A stretch of DNA of 64,000 nt from assembly GCF_000058485.1 (NCBI RefSeq), contig NC_008278.1, positions 3,156,962 through 3,220,961 of the forward strand, in the 5' to 3' direction. Positions 9,350 to 18,659 of the stretch are shown here, piece by piece. Numbering within the stretch: position 1 is the first letter of the stretch; each line of letters starts with the position of its first letter. The DNA is from Frankia alni ACN14a (GTDB lineage: Bacteria > Actinomycetota > Actinomycetes > Frankiales > Frankiaceae). Under the pieces are notes generated by a model, which saw nothing but the letters and a program-made list of their open reading frames with translations, was not told where the DNA came from and made no database searches. The position numbers and the translations under genes are program-made.

Positions 9350-9924
9350 CAGTGGGCGTTCTGTACGGCCGGCGCGGGCAGGGCGGCTGCCCAGGCGGTC
9401 CGGGTGATCGTGTAGATGGCGTGGTCCTCGCCGTGGAGGAACTCCAGGCGCTGCGGGGTCATGCCGAGCTGCTCGGCGACGCGGACCGAGGCGGTGTTCT
9501 CCGGCAGGATGACCGACACGACCTCGTCGAGGTCCGGCCGCTGGGCGAAGACCCAGCCGATGGCGGCGGTCGCGGCCTCTCGGGCGTAGCCGCGGCCCCA
9601 GCGGTCGCGGCGGATGAACCAGACGGCCTCGATGCCGGGCCAGCCGGGTTCGGTCCACAGCCCGGCGCGGCCGACGAGTGAGCCGGTCGACCGCTCCACG
9701 ACCGCCCAGGGACCGACGCCGGTCAGTGCCCAGCAGCCGATGTTGCCGGCCATCGCGTGCCACACACTGTCCGGATCGCATCGTCCCCCGATGTAGCGGG
9801 TGAACTCGGCATCAGACCAGATCTCGACGAAATCGGGAACGTCGGAACTGTCGAGCGGACGCAGTGTCAGGCGATCCGTCGTGAGCGTCGGGATGGCCGT
9901 TTCGACCGTCTTTGTCGCCGTCAT
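9349..9924 (-). CDS. GNAT-family N-acetyltransferase (RimJ/RimL-like)
   Basis: A 191-residue GNAT protein: TDRLTLRPLDSSDVPDF at the N-terminus, then AVWFIRRDRWGRGYA, which holds the acetyl-CoA pyrophosphate loop (R/Q-x-x-G-x-G/A type), then NTASVRVAEQLGM. This pattern is typical of RimJ-like enzymes that acetylate protein N-termini or small amines. Its ATG overlaps the TGA of the upstream XRE-TPR regulator by ATGA, so the two are translationally coupled. The acceptor is unknown. Confidence 0.88.
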   Translation of the reverse strand: MTATKTVETAIPTLTTDRLTLRPLDSSDVPDFVEIWSDAEFTRYIGGRCDPDSVWHAMAGNIGCWALTGVGPWAVVERSTGSLVGRAGLWTEPGWPGIEAVWFIRRDRWGRGYAREAATAAIGWVFAQRPDLDEVVSVILPENTASVRVAEQLGMTPQRLEFLHGEDHAIYTITRTAWAAALPAPAVQNAH

Positions 9925-11387
9925 ACCGGCGTTCCGGCCGGCAGCGTTCGGCAGGCCTCAAGAAAGGACGAGACCGCGGGCAGTCGATGATGCTGCGGCG
10001 AAAACGAGGAGGCGCACTGCCGCAGCCGTGATTTCACGGTGTGGGTTAGTTCGGCCGGTGCGCTCGCCATCACCTGCATTGCTATGCGGGCCGCCTCCTC
10101 AGGTTCCGGGTCGGGACCGATGAGATGCCGCGAGGCGTCGGACATGGAGGCGTGGTGCGATTCCTCGACGGTGAAGTCGGCACCTCTGCGGCGGTAACCC
10201 GCCACCGCGATGGGTGCCCATTCACGAGCCATGTCGGCATCGCCCATCGTGATGGCGACGCCGGACCGGAACATGGCGACCGCCGCAGGACCGACCGGGG
10301 TTTCTCCCGGCATCGGCGCCATCGAGCAGGACGCCGCCTCCATCCGGTTCAACGCCCGCCGGGCGCTGTCGTTGTCGCCCGCCTTCGCGTAGGCCCGCGC
10401 CTCGTACGCGGCCATTCTGGCATCCATGTACGGATGATTCACGTGGCGGACGACGCTCAGCGCGGCAATGGCCTGGCGGTAGCGTTGTGTGTGATAGGCG
10501 ATGGAACTCTGCAGTGCCGCAACCGACATGATGAGAACGGGTTCACCGATCTCATTCGCATACGTTCCGGCGAGCCCGGCGAAGCGGCGGGCGGAACGGA
10601 AGTCGTCGGTATTGAAGGCCAGCCGGCCGAGGAAGTAGGTGAGCTGGCCGCCGAGCAGGGTCACCCGGCTGCGGGTGCCCGCGGACATCCGGCCGTCGAG
10701 GATCGCCTCGATCTGCTTCCAGCGTCCGGCCACCTCGCCGAGCAGGGCGGCGTGCGGGGCGGAGCCGTAGACCTGGGCGATCTCGTCGACGTCGGACTCC
10801 AGCTCGTCGAGCGTGCGGTCGGAGGCACTGCCGGTCTCGATGCGCTGGCGGGTGGAGACCGCCAGCGCGGACAGGGCGGGCAGCGCGGGCAGGGCCGCGA
10901 ACTCTCGCCGGTTCGTGGAAATCACCCCTTGGTCGATCGTCCGCGCACCATTGGCTACGAGCATCCCCTCCGGTGCGGGAACGTATTCATCGGTCGGTTT
11001 TCTCATGGGGGGCACGACACCGAGGCGTCGCGCCCTCTTCTCGCGGTCGGCGGCGTCACGCAGCCGTCTGATTGCCCCCCCGCACGGGAGAACGACATCC
11101 AGGGCGTCGGAGAGGTCCGGCGAAGGCACCTCCCGGCCGTTGACCGCGCGGGAAACCTGCTGCCTTTTGAATCCGGTCCTTTCTGCGAGTCTGCTGATGT
11201 TGGTCTCGTTGTCTCCGATCAGGGATTGGAGCATGGTCGCCAGCTGGTCCAGCGCATCATTGCGTTGCCGTTCAGCCTCCACCGTCAACCTCCGGGCCGC
11301 ATCCGTTTCGAGGGGCGCAACAAGTCCTTGCGGGACGAGCACCCATCTATTGCACTCTGTCGCTGAGCTGGGGTCGAAGTGTGTCAT
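9921..11387 (-). CDS. XRE-family regulator with TPR-like C-terminal region
   Basis: About 488 residues from an ATG at 11387; the start is uncertain because no clear ribosome site is seen and the frame stays open to 11564. A helix-turn-helix is readable at NISRLAERTGFKRQQVSRAVNG. A central NRREF segment resembles the twin-arginine-like stretch found in many actinobacterial regulators of this type, followed by alpha-helical TPR-like repeats. It overlaps the GNAT gene by 4 bases. A divergent small gene lies opposite its 5' end. A second copy of this architecture, with a related small neighbour, occurs at 30.1-32.0 kb inside the AICE. Confidence 0.8.
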   Translation of the reverse strand: MTHFDPSSATECNRWVLVPQGLVAPLETDAARRLTVEAERQRNDALDQLATMLQSLIGDNETNISRLAERTGFKRQQVSRAVNGREVPSPDLSDALDVVLPCGGAIRRLRDAADREKRARRLGVVPPMRKPTDEYVPAPEGMLVANGARTIDQGVISTNRREFAALPALPALSALAVSTRQRIETGSASDRTLDELESDVDEIAQVYGSAPHAALLGEVAGRWKQIEAILDGRMSAGTRSRVTLLGGQLTYFLGRLAFNTDDFRSARRFAGLAGTYANEIGEPVLIMSVAALQSSIAYHTQRYRQAIAALSVVRHVNHPYMDARMAAYEARAYAKAGDNDSARRALNRMEAASCSMAPMPGETPVGPAAVAMFRSGVAITMGDADMAREWAPIAVAGYRRRGADFTVEESHHASMSDASRHLIGPDPEPEEAARIAMQVMASAPAELTHTVKSRLRQCASSFSPQHHRLPAVSSFLEACRTLPAGTPV

Positions 11388-11551
11388 GGCACCAGTCGAG
11401 GCACGCCCGGGCCACCCAGTTGGGTACCGCGGGAGTGCCCCCGGCACCGGTGATCCGGTTAACGCCGTTTCGAGGAGGTTTCGTGACACCATCGAGCCCT
11501 TCGGCAGGAATACCGAGTTCCGTATCCCCTCCCCTCGGGGACGAAGAGGTT

Positions 11552-11980
11552 GTGCACGCCACATCGCGGACCCCCGATGGGGGTGATTCGTCCTCGACTC
11601 TGCCGGGGTCTACCCGGGATGGGGGGGACATTCCGCCGAATCTGGCTCAGACGGGTGGCGCGACGGGACCTTGGTCCCGATACCGGCGGCACGCCGACTA
11701 CCGATGTGGTCCGTGCACACCGACCACTCGGGCCCCCCGTCCCTCCCCGATTCGGGTACCCCCGAGGAGCCTGCCGGTCCGTCGGCCGGGTCGGCACTGG
11801 ATCCCGCCCCAGGGCCCGCGGGCGTCGGACTTCGCGATCACGGTGCTCGATGCGGACGGCGGTCCCGTCGAGACCCTCGTTGGCTGGTCAGAGGCCCAAC
11901 TCGCGGAGGAACACGCCCGCACTCTCGCCGGTATCGCCGGCTACCGGATCGTGCCCTGCCGCCGCACCGGCGGTCGCTGA
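11552..11980 (+). CDS. Small protein paired with XRE-TPR regulator
   Basis: The supported part is the C-terminal half: LPVRRPGRHW, then VLDADGGPVETLVGW and a final GYRIVPCRR. The small protein at 30140-30514 has matching pieces (LPSRRPGITW, DGQPLRVLTGW, DYRVVPLE). The start is unclear: a GTG at 11552 follows AAGAGG too closely, and the frame stays open to 11381. The N-terminal part is Pro/Arg rich. Divergent from the XRE-TPR gene. Function unknown. Confidence 0.55.
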   Translation: MHATSRTPDGGDSSSTLPGSTRDGGDIPPNLAQTGGATGPWSRYRRHADYRCGPCTPTTRAPRPSPIRVPPRSLPVRRPGRHWIPPQGPRASDFAITVLDADGGPVETLVGWSEAQLAEEHARTLAGIAGYRIVPCRRTGGR

Positions 11981-12984
11981 GCGGTGGGGCACCGCCCCTC
12001 GGCGGGTGGCAGCGCCAGCGCCCGCCGAGGGGCCCAACCCCCGAACGGATCGCCGGTCGGCACCAGAGCCCGTCCGGACTCCTCCAGTAGTCCGGACGAC
12101 AGGCTCGCGTGGCCCGAAGTGACCACAGGGGCCCCCAATCGGGCGCACAATCGTCCGGTCCGCGTTGTCTGTCAGATGTGTGCTGTCTGACCGTTGCGCC
12201 CGTCTTGCCTGACTTGCTTGACTTGTCGCTCTGTGTAACCTGCCGGCGTTCGCGGATGTCGGCCGGCCGGGTCGGGCCGGGCCGCAGCCGTGCCGTGACT
12301 GTGCCGTGCCAAGTGCTGGGTCGAGGGGGTGCGGTGCCCCGATGAGGCGCTGGGCCCGTGGGGGTGCCGCGCCGGCGACGTGCGCGGGACTGCGATCCGC
12401 GCACGTCGGTGATGTGTGCAGGCGTGGAGGTGCGCGTCGGTGAATTGCGCGGCCGATGAGATATCCGGGTCGGCTGAGGGTCCAGGTCGGTGAAGTGCGG
12501 GCTGGTGAGGTACACGGCGGAAGCGGGTCCGCGGTGGCGCCCTCCCGGCGGATGATTTTCCGGCGCGCCGTCCGCCCGTCGTCACGATTCGCTCGAATGC
12601 ATGGAACGCGGAACGATCCTGTCCCGACCGGATTGACCGCCGCCGTGCCGGGCCCGCCGCGAGGGGTGGCCGCGGTGCCGCAATCCGGCCGGCGTCACCC
12701 ACCGTCCGGAGTGTGCAGAACAACGCGACACCTTTGCGGTCGACGTCGGATTGTCTGGAGGTATGTCCGTACGGCCAACACGGAGCAATGGATGCTCACC
12801 TGTTGTGCGAATGTCGCGATGTGGCCCGCTCGCGCTGGTTCGTCAGCCCACCGACTCCGCCGAGTGCTCGAATCGGAGAGACAACGGCCTGCCGCGGTCG
12901 AGCCCTGTCATCGCGTGTGGCCGCGGGCCTGGGAGCCCGAGACCGTGCCGGCGGGCGGGCGCCCTGGCTGCCCCTGGCCGGAAG
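11981..12984. other. Stretch without a supported gene
   Basis: About 1 kb with only Arg/Pro-rich shadow frames and no ribosome-site-led reading frame. It leads into the decayed hydrolase and may be part of the same decayed zone. Confidence 0.5.
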
Positions 12985-13400
12985 GGGCCGTCTGCCTGTT
13001 GCCTGCGGCCTGGCACGACCCGACCTGCTGGGACGACGTCGTCGCCGACCTGCGCTCCCGCGGGCACCTGGTGCTGGCGCCGGACCTGCCGCTCGGCGAC
13101 CCCGCCGCGACCTACGCCGAGCGCGCCCGCGCCGCCGTCGCCGTCGCCGTCGCTCTGCCCGTCGTCCGGGCGGACGACAGTGGCCGGTCATGGTCGTCGG
13201 ACACTCGATGGGCGCCGCCTACGCCCCGCTCGTGTCGGCGACGACACCCGGGCCGCTCACCGTGCTCCTGTGCCCGGGACTCGGCCCGCCGCGGGCGGGC
13301 TTCCCCTGGCCGCCGCCCGGTGCTCACCGACCCGACTGGCCTCTCCGCGCTGCTGGACGGCCTCACCCGCCGGGCCACGCCGTGGCCGCCGTACCGGTGA
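12985..13400 (+). pseudogene. Alpha/beta hydrolase remnant, frameshifted
   Basis: One frame reads VCLLPAAWHDPTCWDDVV, then LRSRGHLVLAPDLPLGD, as in small alpha/beta hydrolases of the esterase type. The match then jumps frame near 13165 to PVMVVGHSMGAAYAPL, which is the nucleophile elbow GHSMG, and LTVLLCPGL. It returns to the first frame near 13320 (VLTDPTGLSALLDG). At least two frameshifts and loss of the acid/His region make it a pseudogene. Its 3' end overlaps the end of the convergent isochorismatase gene. Confidence 0.75.
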
Positions 13401-14082
13401 GGGCGGCAAGCGCCTCGAGGAGCTCGCCGGTGTCGAGCACCCGGGCGCCGATGTCGCGACACTCGGCCAGTCCCCGCGGGTAGATCCGGGAGATCGCGTC
13501 GGCGACGACCACGACATCGAAGTCGCGCTCGCTGGCCTCGTAGACGGTCGTCCGCGGGCAGTTGGGAAAGTTGGCGCCCACCACGGCCACGGTGCCGACG
13601 CCCAGCGCGCGCAGCTCGTCGGCGAGCCGGGTCGCGTAGAACCCGCCCCACCGGGGCTTGAACAGGACCCATTCCCGCGGGCCCACCCGCTGCGTGGCGC
13701 CCGCCAACAACGCACGCTCGTCCAGCCGCACGCCACCACCTGGCGGCGCCAGCGTGGGGTGGAGCTGGCTGCCGTCGCTGCCAGGGCAGACCAGGCGCAG
13801 GCCGGCGGCGATCGAGGCGCGCCGGCAGCGCTCCGCGTTCGAGCCGTCTGGCAGGTAGAGCCGGACCAGATGAAACACCGGCAGCCCGGCCGTGCGGAAA
13901 CCGGCGGCTGCGCGGGCCATCGCCGGCAGCAGGGCCTCGGTGCCCGCGATCGTGCCGGGTCCATCCGCGCGGACGAAGTCGTTCTGCACGTCAATGGTGA
14001 GCAGCGCCCACCGGTTCGGATCCACCGGCCCCCCGTCGCCCGTCGCCCGTCGCTCGTTGCCCGTCGCCGCCTCAGCCGCCAC
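13363..14082 (-). CDS. Isochorismatase-family cysteine hydrolase
   Basis: 239 residues from the GTG at 14082. A better start may be GTG 14025, which follows a GGGGGG run and removes a low-complexity N-terminus. Family signatures: LLTIDVQNDF with the catalytic Asp, FKPRWGGFYAT with the catalytic Lys, and VVGANFPNCPRTTVYEA with the nucleophilic Cys, followed by FDVVVVADA. Members hydrolyse isochorismate, nicotinamide or related amides; this one cannot be assigned a substrate. It is surrounded by decayed genes but is itself intact. Confidence 0.87.
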   Translation of the reverse strand: MAAEAATGNERRATGDGGPVDPNRWALLTIDVQNDFVRADGPGTIAGTEALLPAMARAAAGFRTAGLPVFHLVRLYLPDGSNAERCRRASIAAGLRLVCPGSDGSQLHPTLAPPGGGVRLDERALLAGATQRVGPREWVLFKPRWGGFYATRLADELRALGVGTVAVVGANFPNCPRTTVYEASERDFDVVVVADAISRIYPRGLAECRDIGARVLDTGELLEALAALTGTAATAWPGG

Positions 14083-14257
14083 GATCGACCCTGCCCGCGG
14101 TGGCCGCAGGTGTCCAACGACGAGCGGTACTGATCGTCAGTGACGACGCTCATGGCCGGCGTCACGGGTCCGCCCCGCGATCGGCTCTACGCCAACCGCG
14201 ATCGGCCCCCACGCCAGCCGCGGTCCGTCCGTGGTCGATCCGTGGTCCATCCGCCTT

Positions 14258-14614
14258 GTGTGGTCGATCCGCAAGCCGGCGGCCAGCGGGCGGCTGCAGA
14301 TGCTCGCCGTGCGCGGCGAGCCGACCTACGACACCGCCACCGGCCAGCGCGCCGGCGAGTGCCTGCCGGTGACCTGGGTCGATATCGACCACCCCGACGC
14401 GCCGGACGCCGAGTCCCACCCCGCTTCGATGTACAGCCAGGGTCGGACCCGCGGCGGCGCCCGCTTCCTCGGCCTGGAGGGCGCCGACTGGGCCGGCGGC
14501 CAGCTCACCTTTGTCGCCTCCAGGCCGGGGACGCCGAGGAGGGGACGGTGTGGACCTACCGACCCACCGGTCTGCACAGTCATCACCGGCCCCTGGGGCA
14601 CCCTCGCCTACTAG
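14258..14614 (+). pseudogene. PhoX/DUF839 phosphatase remnant
   Basis: A fragment reading YDTATGQRAGECLPVTWVDI, then QGRTRGGARFLGLEG and GGQLTFVAS, matches the middle of secreted PhoX/DUF839 proteins. The continuation AGDAEEGTVWTYRP lies in another frame, so there is a frameshift near 14520. No signal peptide or N-terminal domain is present. It is judged a truncated remnant from recalled family pattern; no search was run. Confidence 0.65.
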
Positions 14615-14928
14615 CCGGTTCTGGGCGTGGATATCGGTGATGGCCGCCCCTTGGGGCTTCTGCTCGGACGGGGGGAGCACCGATGTCGCCAGGCTGGCGG
14701 GATGGCGATCGGTCGGAGCGAAGGCCGGCGCCGCTGCTACGGCGGTAGGTCATCGCACCTCCACCGTCCTCTGACTCGCCGGGACTCCGCACGGATCCGC
14801 GCGGATGTCCGGCCAGGCTCGATCTTGACGCCACCGGAGTCCCGTCACTCCGTGATGCGCCGTCGGCGAGGGATTCGACCGCGGGGCGGGGCAGGCGTCG
14901 GGTGGGGGGCTGGGCCGACCACCCCTTG
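14615..14928. other. Stretch without a supported gene
   Basis: About 310 bases between the PhoX remnant and the HNH fragment. No reading frame with family features or a ribosome site was seen. Confidence 0.45.
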
Positions 14929-15252
14929 TCAGGTGGCGCTGGTGAGGAGGTCGGGTGGGTGGGTGTAGGGGTTGCGGCGGGGTGTCTGGTGGGGGTCGAT
15001 GCGCCAGGGTGGGGTGTAGGCGGGGTGTCCGTCGTCGGTGAAGATGATGGTCCAGCCGTCGTGGTGGACTTGGCGGTGGTGGTGGCCGCAGAGCAGGACG
15101 AGGTTGTGCAGGGCGGTGACACCGCCGTGTGTCCAGTGGATGACGTGGTGTGCTTCGCACCAGGTGGGTGGCCGGTCACAGCCGGGGAAGCTGCAGCCCC
15201 GGTCGCGGGCCACGAGTGCGCGACGCAGCTGTGGCGGCACGACGCGAGTCAT
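14929..15252 (-). pseudogene. HNH-nuclease C-terminal fragment of split DUF222-HNH gene
   Basis: About 105 residues: TRVVPPQLRRALVARD, then the zinc/HNH core CSFPGCDRPPTWCEAHHVIHW and LVLLCGHHHRQVHHDGW. This is the usual C-terminal domain of DUF222-HNH (13E12-type) proteins. The DUF222 half is missing here but is found at 35.5-36.8 kb, ending in GRSTRV, so the two halves join in frame at T-R-V. The few residues before TRV come from the integrated element, and expression from the TTG or ATG there is doubtful. Confidence 0.9.
15241..15249. other. Left attachment junction (attL)
   Basis: GACGCGAGT marks where the HNH half stops matching its family. The right junction has GACCCGGGT, so 7 of 9 bases are shared, as expected for the short crossover core of a serine integrase. 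On the minus strand both encode T-R-V. The exact crossover dinucleotide is not resolved. Confidence 0.75.
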
Positions 15253-15274
15253 ACCTTGTTGAGACAATAGCTAC

Positions 15275-16783
15275 ATGGTGGACAAGGGTAAGGATGCGGA
15301 GCGTCTGGCGTATCTGCGCGGGTTGGGTGCGCGTGGCCGGAGCCTGGCCCGCCGGTCACGGATGGAGTGGGAGGGCGAGCCGGCGGCGATCTACTGCCGG
15401 ATCTCGCATACCGCCGATGAGGATCAGACCGGCGTGGACCGGCAGGAGGTCATCTGCCGGAAGACCGCGGAGCATCTGGGGTTGGTCGTGGCGCCGGAGC
15501 ATGTGCTGGTCGACAACAACCGGTCGGCGTGGTCACGGTCCCGCAAGCGCCCGGGATGGGACACCATGTTGGAGCTGGTGCGCCGTCGGGAGGTCCGGCA
15601 TCTGATCGCCTACCATCCGGACCGGTTGATGCGCCAACCCAAGGACCTGGAAGCACTGTTGGATCTCGCCGACGAGTGGGAGATCACGGTGCACGGGCAG
15701 GCGAACCGGCGGGATCTGTCCGACCCGGATGACCGGTTCTTCCTCCGGTTGGAAGTCGCGCATGCCTGCCGCACGTCGGACGACACCTCGCGGCGGATGG
15801 CCGACGATCGGGCCGACCGGGCCCATGACCGGCTCCCGCGCGCCGGGGGTCCGCGCCGGTTCGGTTACAGCCCGAACGGGCTGACGCTGGTACCCGCCGA
15901 AGCGACGATCGTGGAGGAGGTGTTCGCCGCCTACATCGACGGCATGAGCCCCTACAAGATCGCCCGGATGCTCAACGATCGGGGATCGCGGCGGGTTCGG
16001 GGTGGCGCGTGGAGCGCCACGGCGATCCGGGAGATGTTGGACAACCCGTATGTCGCCGGTATCCACATGTTCCGGGGCGAGGAGATCGGGGACGGCGCCT
16101 GGCCGGCGATCATTGACCGGGGGATGTGGGACGAGGTCCGCCAGGCCCGCACGGTCCGTGCGGCCCGCTGGCATGCCGAGCACCCCGGCGAAGGCCGGTA
16201 CTACCTGCTGCGTGGTCTGATCACCTGCGGGAAGTGCGGGGCTCGGATGGTGGGCCAGGCCGGAGTGACACCGCGGTACGTGTGCAGCCGCACGACCCTG
16301 GAAGACAGCGCGCGGTGTCTGCGGTCGATCCGCGCGGACAAGACCGAAAGCTTCGTCGCCGACGCCGCGGTGACGTTGCTGGAGACCTTGGACCTCACCG
16401 GCGCGGCGAACGTCGTCCTGTCGTTGTCCCAGGCCGCGCAGGAGGCGATCAGCAAGGCCGAGCAGGACATTCGTGATCTACGGGTGATGTGGCAGAACAA
16501 GGAGATCACCACGGTCGAGTTCCGGGAGATGCGCGCGACCCGGGAGAAGGAGATCAGGACTGCCCGGGGCAGCACCCGCCGCCGCCCCGCCGGGAAGGTC
16601 CTGGACGGCATGGCCGGGCCGAACGCCCGCGCGAGCTGGACCCGGTTGGAGCAGGCCCAGGACTACGAGCGGATGAACGCGATCCTGCGGTTCCTGTTCG
16701 CGACGGTCACGATCGGCGAGTGGACCCACGTCTCACGCACCTTCGAGTACACCCGGATCAGCATCACCCCCGCCGAGCTGTAA
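15275..16783 (+). CDS. int: Large serine recombinase (integrase) of the AICE
   Basis: 502 residues. The N-terminal resolvase domain starts near residue 36 with AAIYCRIS, whose Ser is the nucleophile, and continues with DRLMRQPKDLEALLDLA. A recombinase domain (RRFGYSPNG to MLDNPYVAGI) follows. The zinc-ribbon domain has CGKCGARM and later CSR and C, then a coiled-coil segment and C-terminal tail. Length fits phiC31/Bxb1-class integrases. The gene starts about 25 bases inside attL, the typical place. It should catalyse insertion into the DUF222-HNH gene and, with a directionality factor, excision. Confidence 0.95.
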   Translation: MVDKGKDAERLAYLRGLGARGRSLARRSRMEWEGEPAAIYCRISHTADEDQTGVDRQEVICRKTAEHLGLVVAPEHVLVDNNRSAWSRSRKRPGWDTMLELVRRREVRHLIAYHPDRLMRQPKDLEALLDLADEWEITVHGQANRRDLSDPDDRFFLRLEVAHACRTSDDTSRRMADDRADRAHDRLPRAGGPRRFGYSPNGLTLVPAEATIVEEVFAAYIDGMSPYKIARMLNDRGSRRVRGGAWSATAIREMLDNPYVAGIHMFRGEEIGDGAWPAIIDRGMWDEVRQARTVRAARWHAEHPGEGRYYLLRGLITCGKCGARMVGQAGVTPRYVCSRTTLEDSARCLRSIRADKTESFVADAAVTLLETLDLTGAANVVLSLSQAAQEAISKAEQDIRDLRVMWQNKEITTVEFREMRATREKEIRTARGSTRRRPAGKVLDGMAGPNARASWTRLEQAQDYERMNAILRFLFATVTIGEWTHVSRTFEYTRISITPAEL

Positions 16784-16790
16784 CCGCCGT

Positions 16791-16830
16791 CCGGTGCCGG
16801 ACCCTGCACACACCCGGGGTCCGGCACCGG
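16791..16830. terminator. Bidirectional stem-loop between int and orf107
   Basis: Arms 16791-16804 (CCGGTGCCGGACCC) and 16817-16830 form a perfect 14-bp stem with a 12-base loop. It lies between the convergent 3' ends of int and the minus-strand operon. Confidence 0.75.
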
Positions 16831-16836
16831 GCGACC

Positions 16837-17160
16837 TCAGCCGTCGGACGCCAGCAGCCGCGCGAGCCGGACAGCCGACCGTTCACTGATCTTCGTCGGG
16901 AAGGAGGCACACACCCGGGCCAGATGCGCCGCCCGCTCCGCCGCCTCACGCTCCCCGGTAGCCCGCCCACCCACCTCTGCCACCGCGGCATCCCGGGTGA
17001 TCACCTTGCCCCCGTGGCGGGCGTTCGCGGGCGGATCGGAACCTTCGGTACTCATCGCTGGCACGGCCAACACCGGGGACGTGTCTACCGGGCCGCTATC
17101 TGCTTGCCAGTCGTCAAACGGAAGCATCGCGGCTACGCCACTCATGACCCGGCCCGCCAC
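16837..17160 (-). CDS. Hypothetical 107-residue protein downstream of rep
   Basis: Overlaps the 3' end of the rep gene by 19 bases, so it is probably co-transcribed. A later ATG at residue 12 (MLPFDDWQ) is an alternative start. The C-terminal half is helical (VGGRATGEREAAERAAHLARV, ERSAVRLARLLASDG). In pSAM2-type elements the gene after rep is xis, but no MerR-type helix-turn-helix is visible here. Function unknown. Confidence 0.6.
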   Translation of the reverse strand: MAGRVMSGVAAMLPFDDWQADSGPVDTSPVLAVPAMSTEGSDPPANARHGGKVITRDAAVAEVGGRATGEREAAERAAHLARVCASFPTKISERSAVRLARLLASDG

Positions 17161-18596
17161 GAGCCAGGCACCCGAACAGCCGCCCGTGACGGATCGTCCG
17201 GAGGCGGCCCGGTGGAATCGGACGCACCCCCCGAACCCCGACCCGCGTACGTCCAGGCCCCGATGACGACAGTGCGAGGATCCCCGTCCGGCCGCCCGAA
17301 CGCATCGACGGGCAGACCACCGGAGAGCACCGCCGCCACGGTGCGCGCGTAGACCCGACGGGCCCCGCGCAGCGCCCCGAACGTCGTGCTGTATCGCCTC
17401 GACTTGGTGATCCAGTGGCCGCCGAAACCGAACCCGTGGGACCAGCGATGCAGCCCAGGCAGCCGCCCAGGCTTACGACCGGCCGCATCGTCGAGTACCG
17501 CCGCGAAGCCCTCGACCGCGCCGAGGGACCAGCAGGTTTCGACCATCCGCCGCGCATGCGGATCGAGAACGAGCCCGGCGAGGTGCACGAGGCTACGTAC
17601 CGGCCGATCCAGCAGCCCGGAGCCGGTCACACTTTTCGTCAGGTACTTTGCCAAGTAGTTCGCGATCTTGCCGGAGGTGTCGGGCCCGTCGATTGCGAGC
17701 GCCCGCACATCCATCTGCGCACCCCAACGGACCGGGACCACACCGGCCGGGTCTGCCGGGTCCGGTGCGTCGACGGTGACGCTGGCCGTGACGTCACGCA
17801 GGCAGTCCGCGACCAGGGCGCCGGTGGCCCAGCCAGGTGGAGCAACGATGTCCTCCGCGGTTGCACCGCGCCCGTCCACGCGGATGACCACGTGCAGGTG
17901 CACCAGCCCGCGGGCCTGCATCTCCGCCGCCTTCACGAACGTCACCCGCAGTTCGCGGCGCAGCGCCGCGACCGACCGGCCCGACGCCGCCGCCAGGCCG
18001 CTTTCGAGCCGGTCACGCGTGACCTTCCACAACATCGGCAGCATGGCGTTCCACACCACCGCCCCGGCATAGTCGAAGCAGTCCGCGCACAGCGGTGTAC
18101 CGAGCTGGCGGTCACCGTCGCCGTGCCGGGCGTGGCAGCCCGCCGGCCGACCATGCGGACAGGTTCCCCGCCGGGGCCGGCACGCCCGCGCCTGCCCGTT
18201 CTTGCCCTTGCTCCGCCGGGAATGCACCGGCCCAAAGCTCGGCGCGGTCAACGTCACGAACAGCGCCGGATGGTCCACGACATGGGCGGGTAGGCCGTCA
18301 CCGCCCGTCAACCCGGCCAGCACCAGCCGCCGCGCGTCCCGCTTGTACGTCTGCGAACACGCCGGACATACCGACTCCCGCCGGTTGTTACACCGCACAT
18401 GCGCCACACGGCCCGGCTGCCCCGCCGAGGAGAACGCCCGGCGCACCTCACCCGACGCCCGATCCACATGGTCGGTATGGCCCTTGAGCCGGATAGGCGA
18501 CGAGCAGCCACCCGCCACCCGTCGATCGTCAGACGGTAGTTCGACTGTCACTGTAAGTACCTCGCGGGGGCAGGGTTCAGCGCCCCGGTGTCCCAC
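17142..18596 (-). CDS. RepSA-type replication initiator
   Basis: 484 residues from GTG 18596, though GTG 18551 preceded by GAGG is a better-placed start. The N-terminal zinc-binding stretch has CNNRRESVCPACSQTYKRDA, then FVTLTAPSFGPVH, a further Cys/His group, and RGLVHLHVVIR, where the HLH metal-binding pair is typical of rolling-circle initiators. This is the pSAM2 RepSA-like family that supports excised replication of AICEs. It follows tra on the same strand. Confidence 0.88.
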   Translation of the reverse strand: MGHRGAEPCPREVLTVTVELPSDDRRVAGGCSSPIRLKGHTDHVDRASGEVRRAFSSAGQPGRVAHVRCNNRRESVCPACSQTYKRDARRLVLAGLTGGDGLPAHVVDHPALFVTLTAPSFGPVHSRRSKGKNGQARACRPRRGTCPHGRPAGCHARHGDGDRQLGTPLCADCFDYAGAVVWNAMLPMLWKVTRDRLESGLAAASGRSVAALRRELRVTFVKAAEMQARGLVHLHVVIRVDGRGATAEDIVAPPGWATGALVADCLRDVTASVTVDAPDPADPAGVVPVRWGAQMDVRALAIDGPDTSGKIANYLAKYLTKSVTGSGLLDRPVRSLVHLAGLVLDPHARRMVETCWSLGAVEGFAAVLDDAAGRKPGRLPGLHRWSHGFGFGGHWITKSRRYSTTFGALRGARRVYARTVAAVLSGGLPVDAFGRPDGDPRTVVIGAWTYAGRGSGGASDSTGPPPDDPSRAAVRVPGSWRAGS

Positions 18597-18659
18597 GAGG
18601 TACGACCGGGGGCGAACGGAGGCAGCGGGGCCGGGGCGATCCCGGCAGGTAACGCCGTG

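Noticed and set aside
13363-13400. Isochorismatase and hydrolase ends overlapping as an antisense regulatory pair
   Set aside because: The hydrolase is broken in several places, so the short overlap is better explained by decay.
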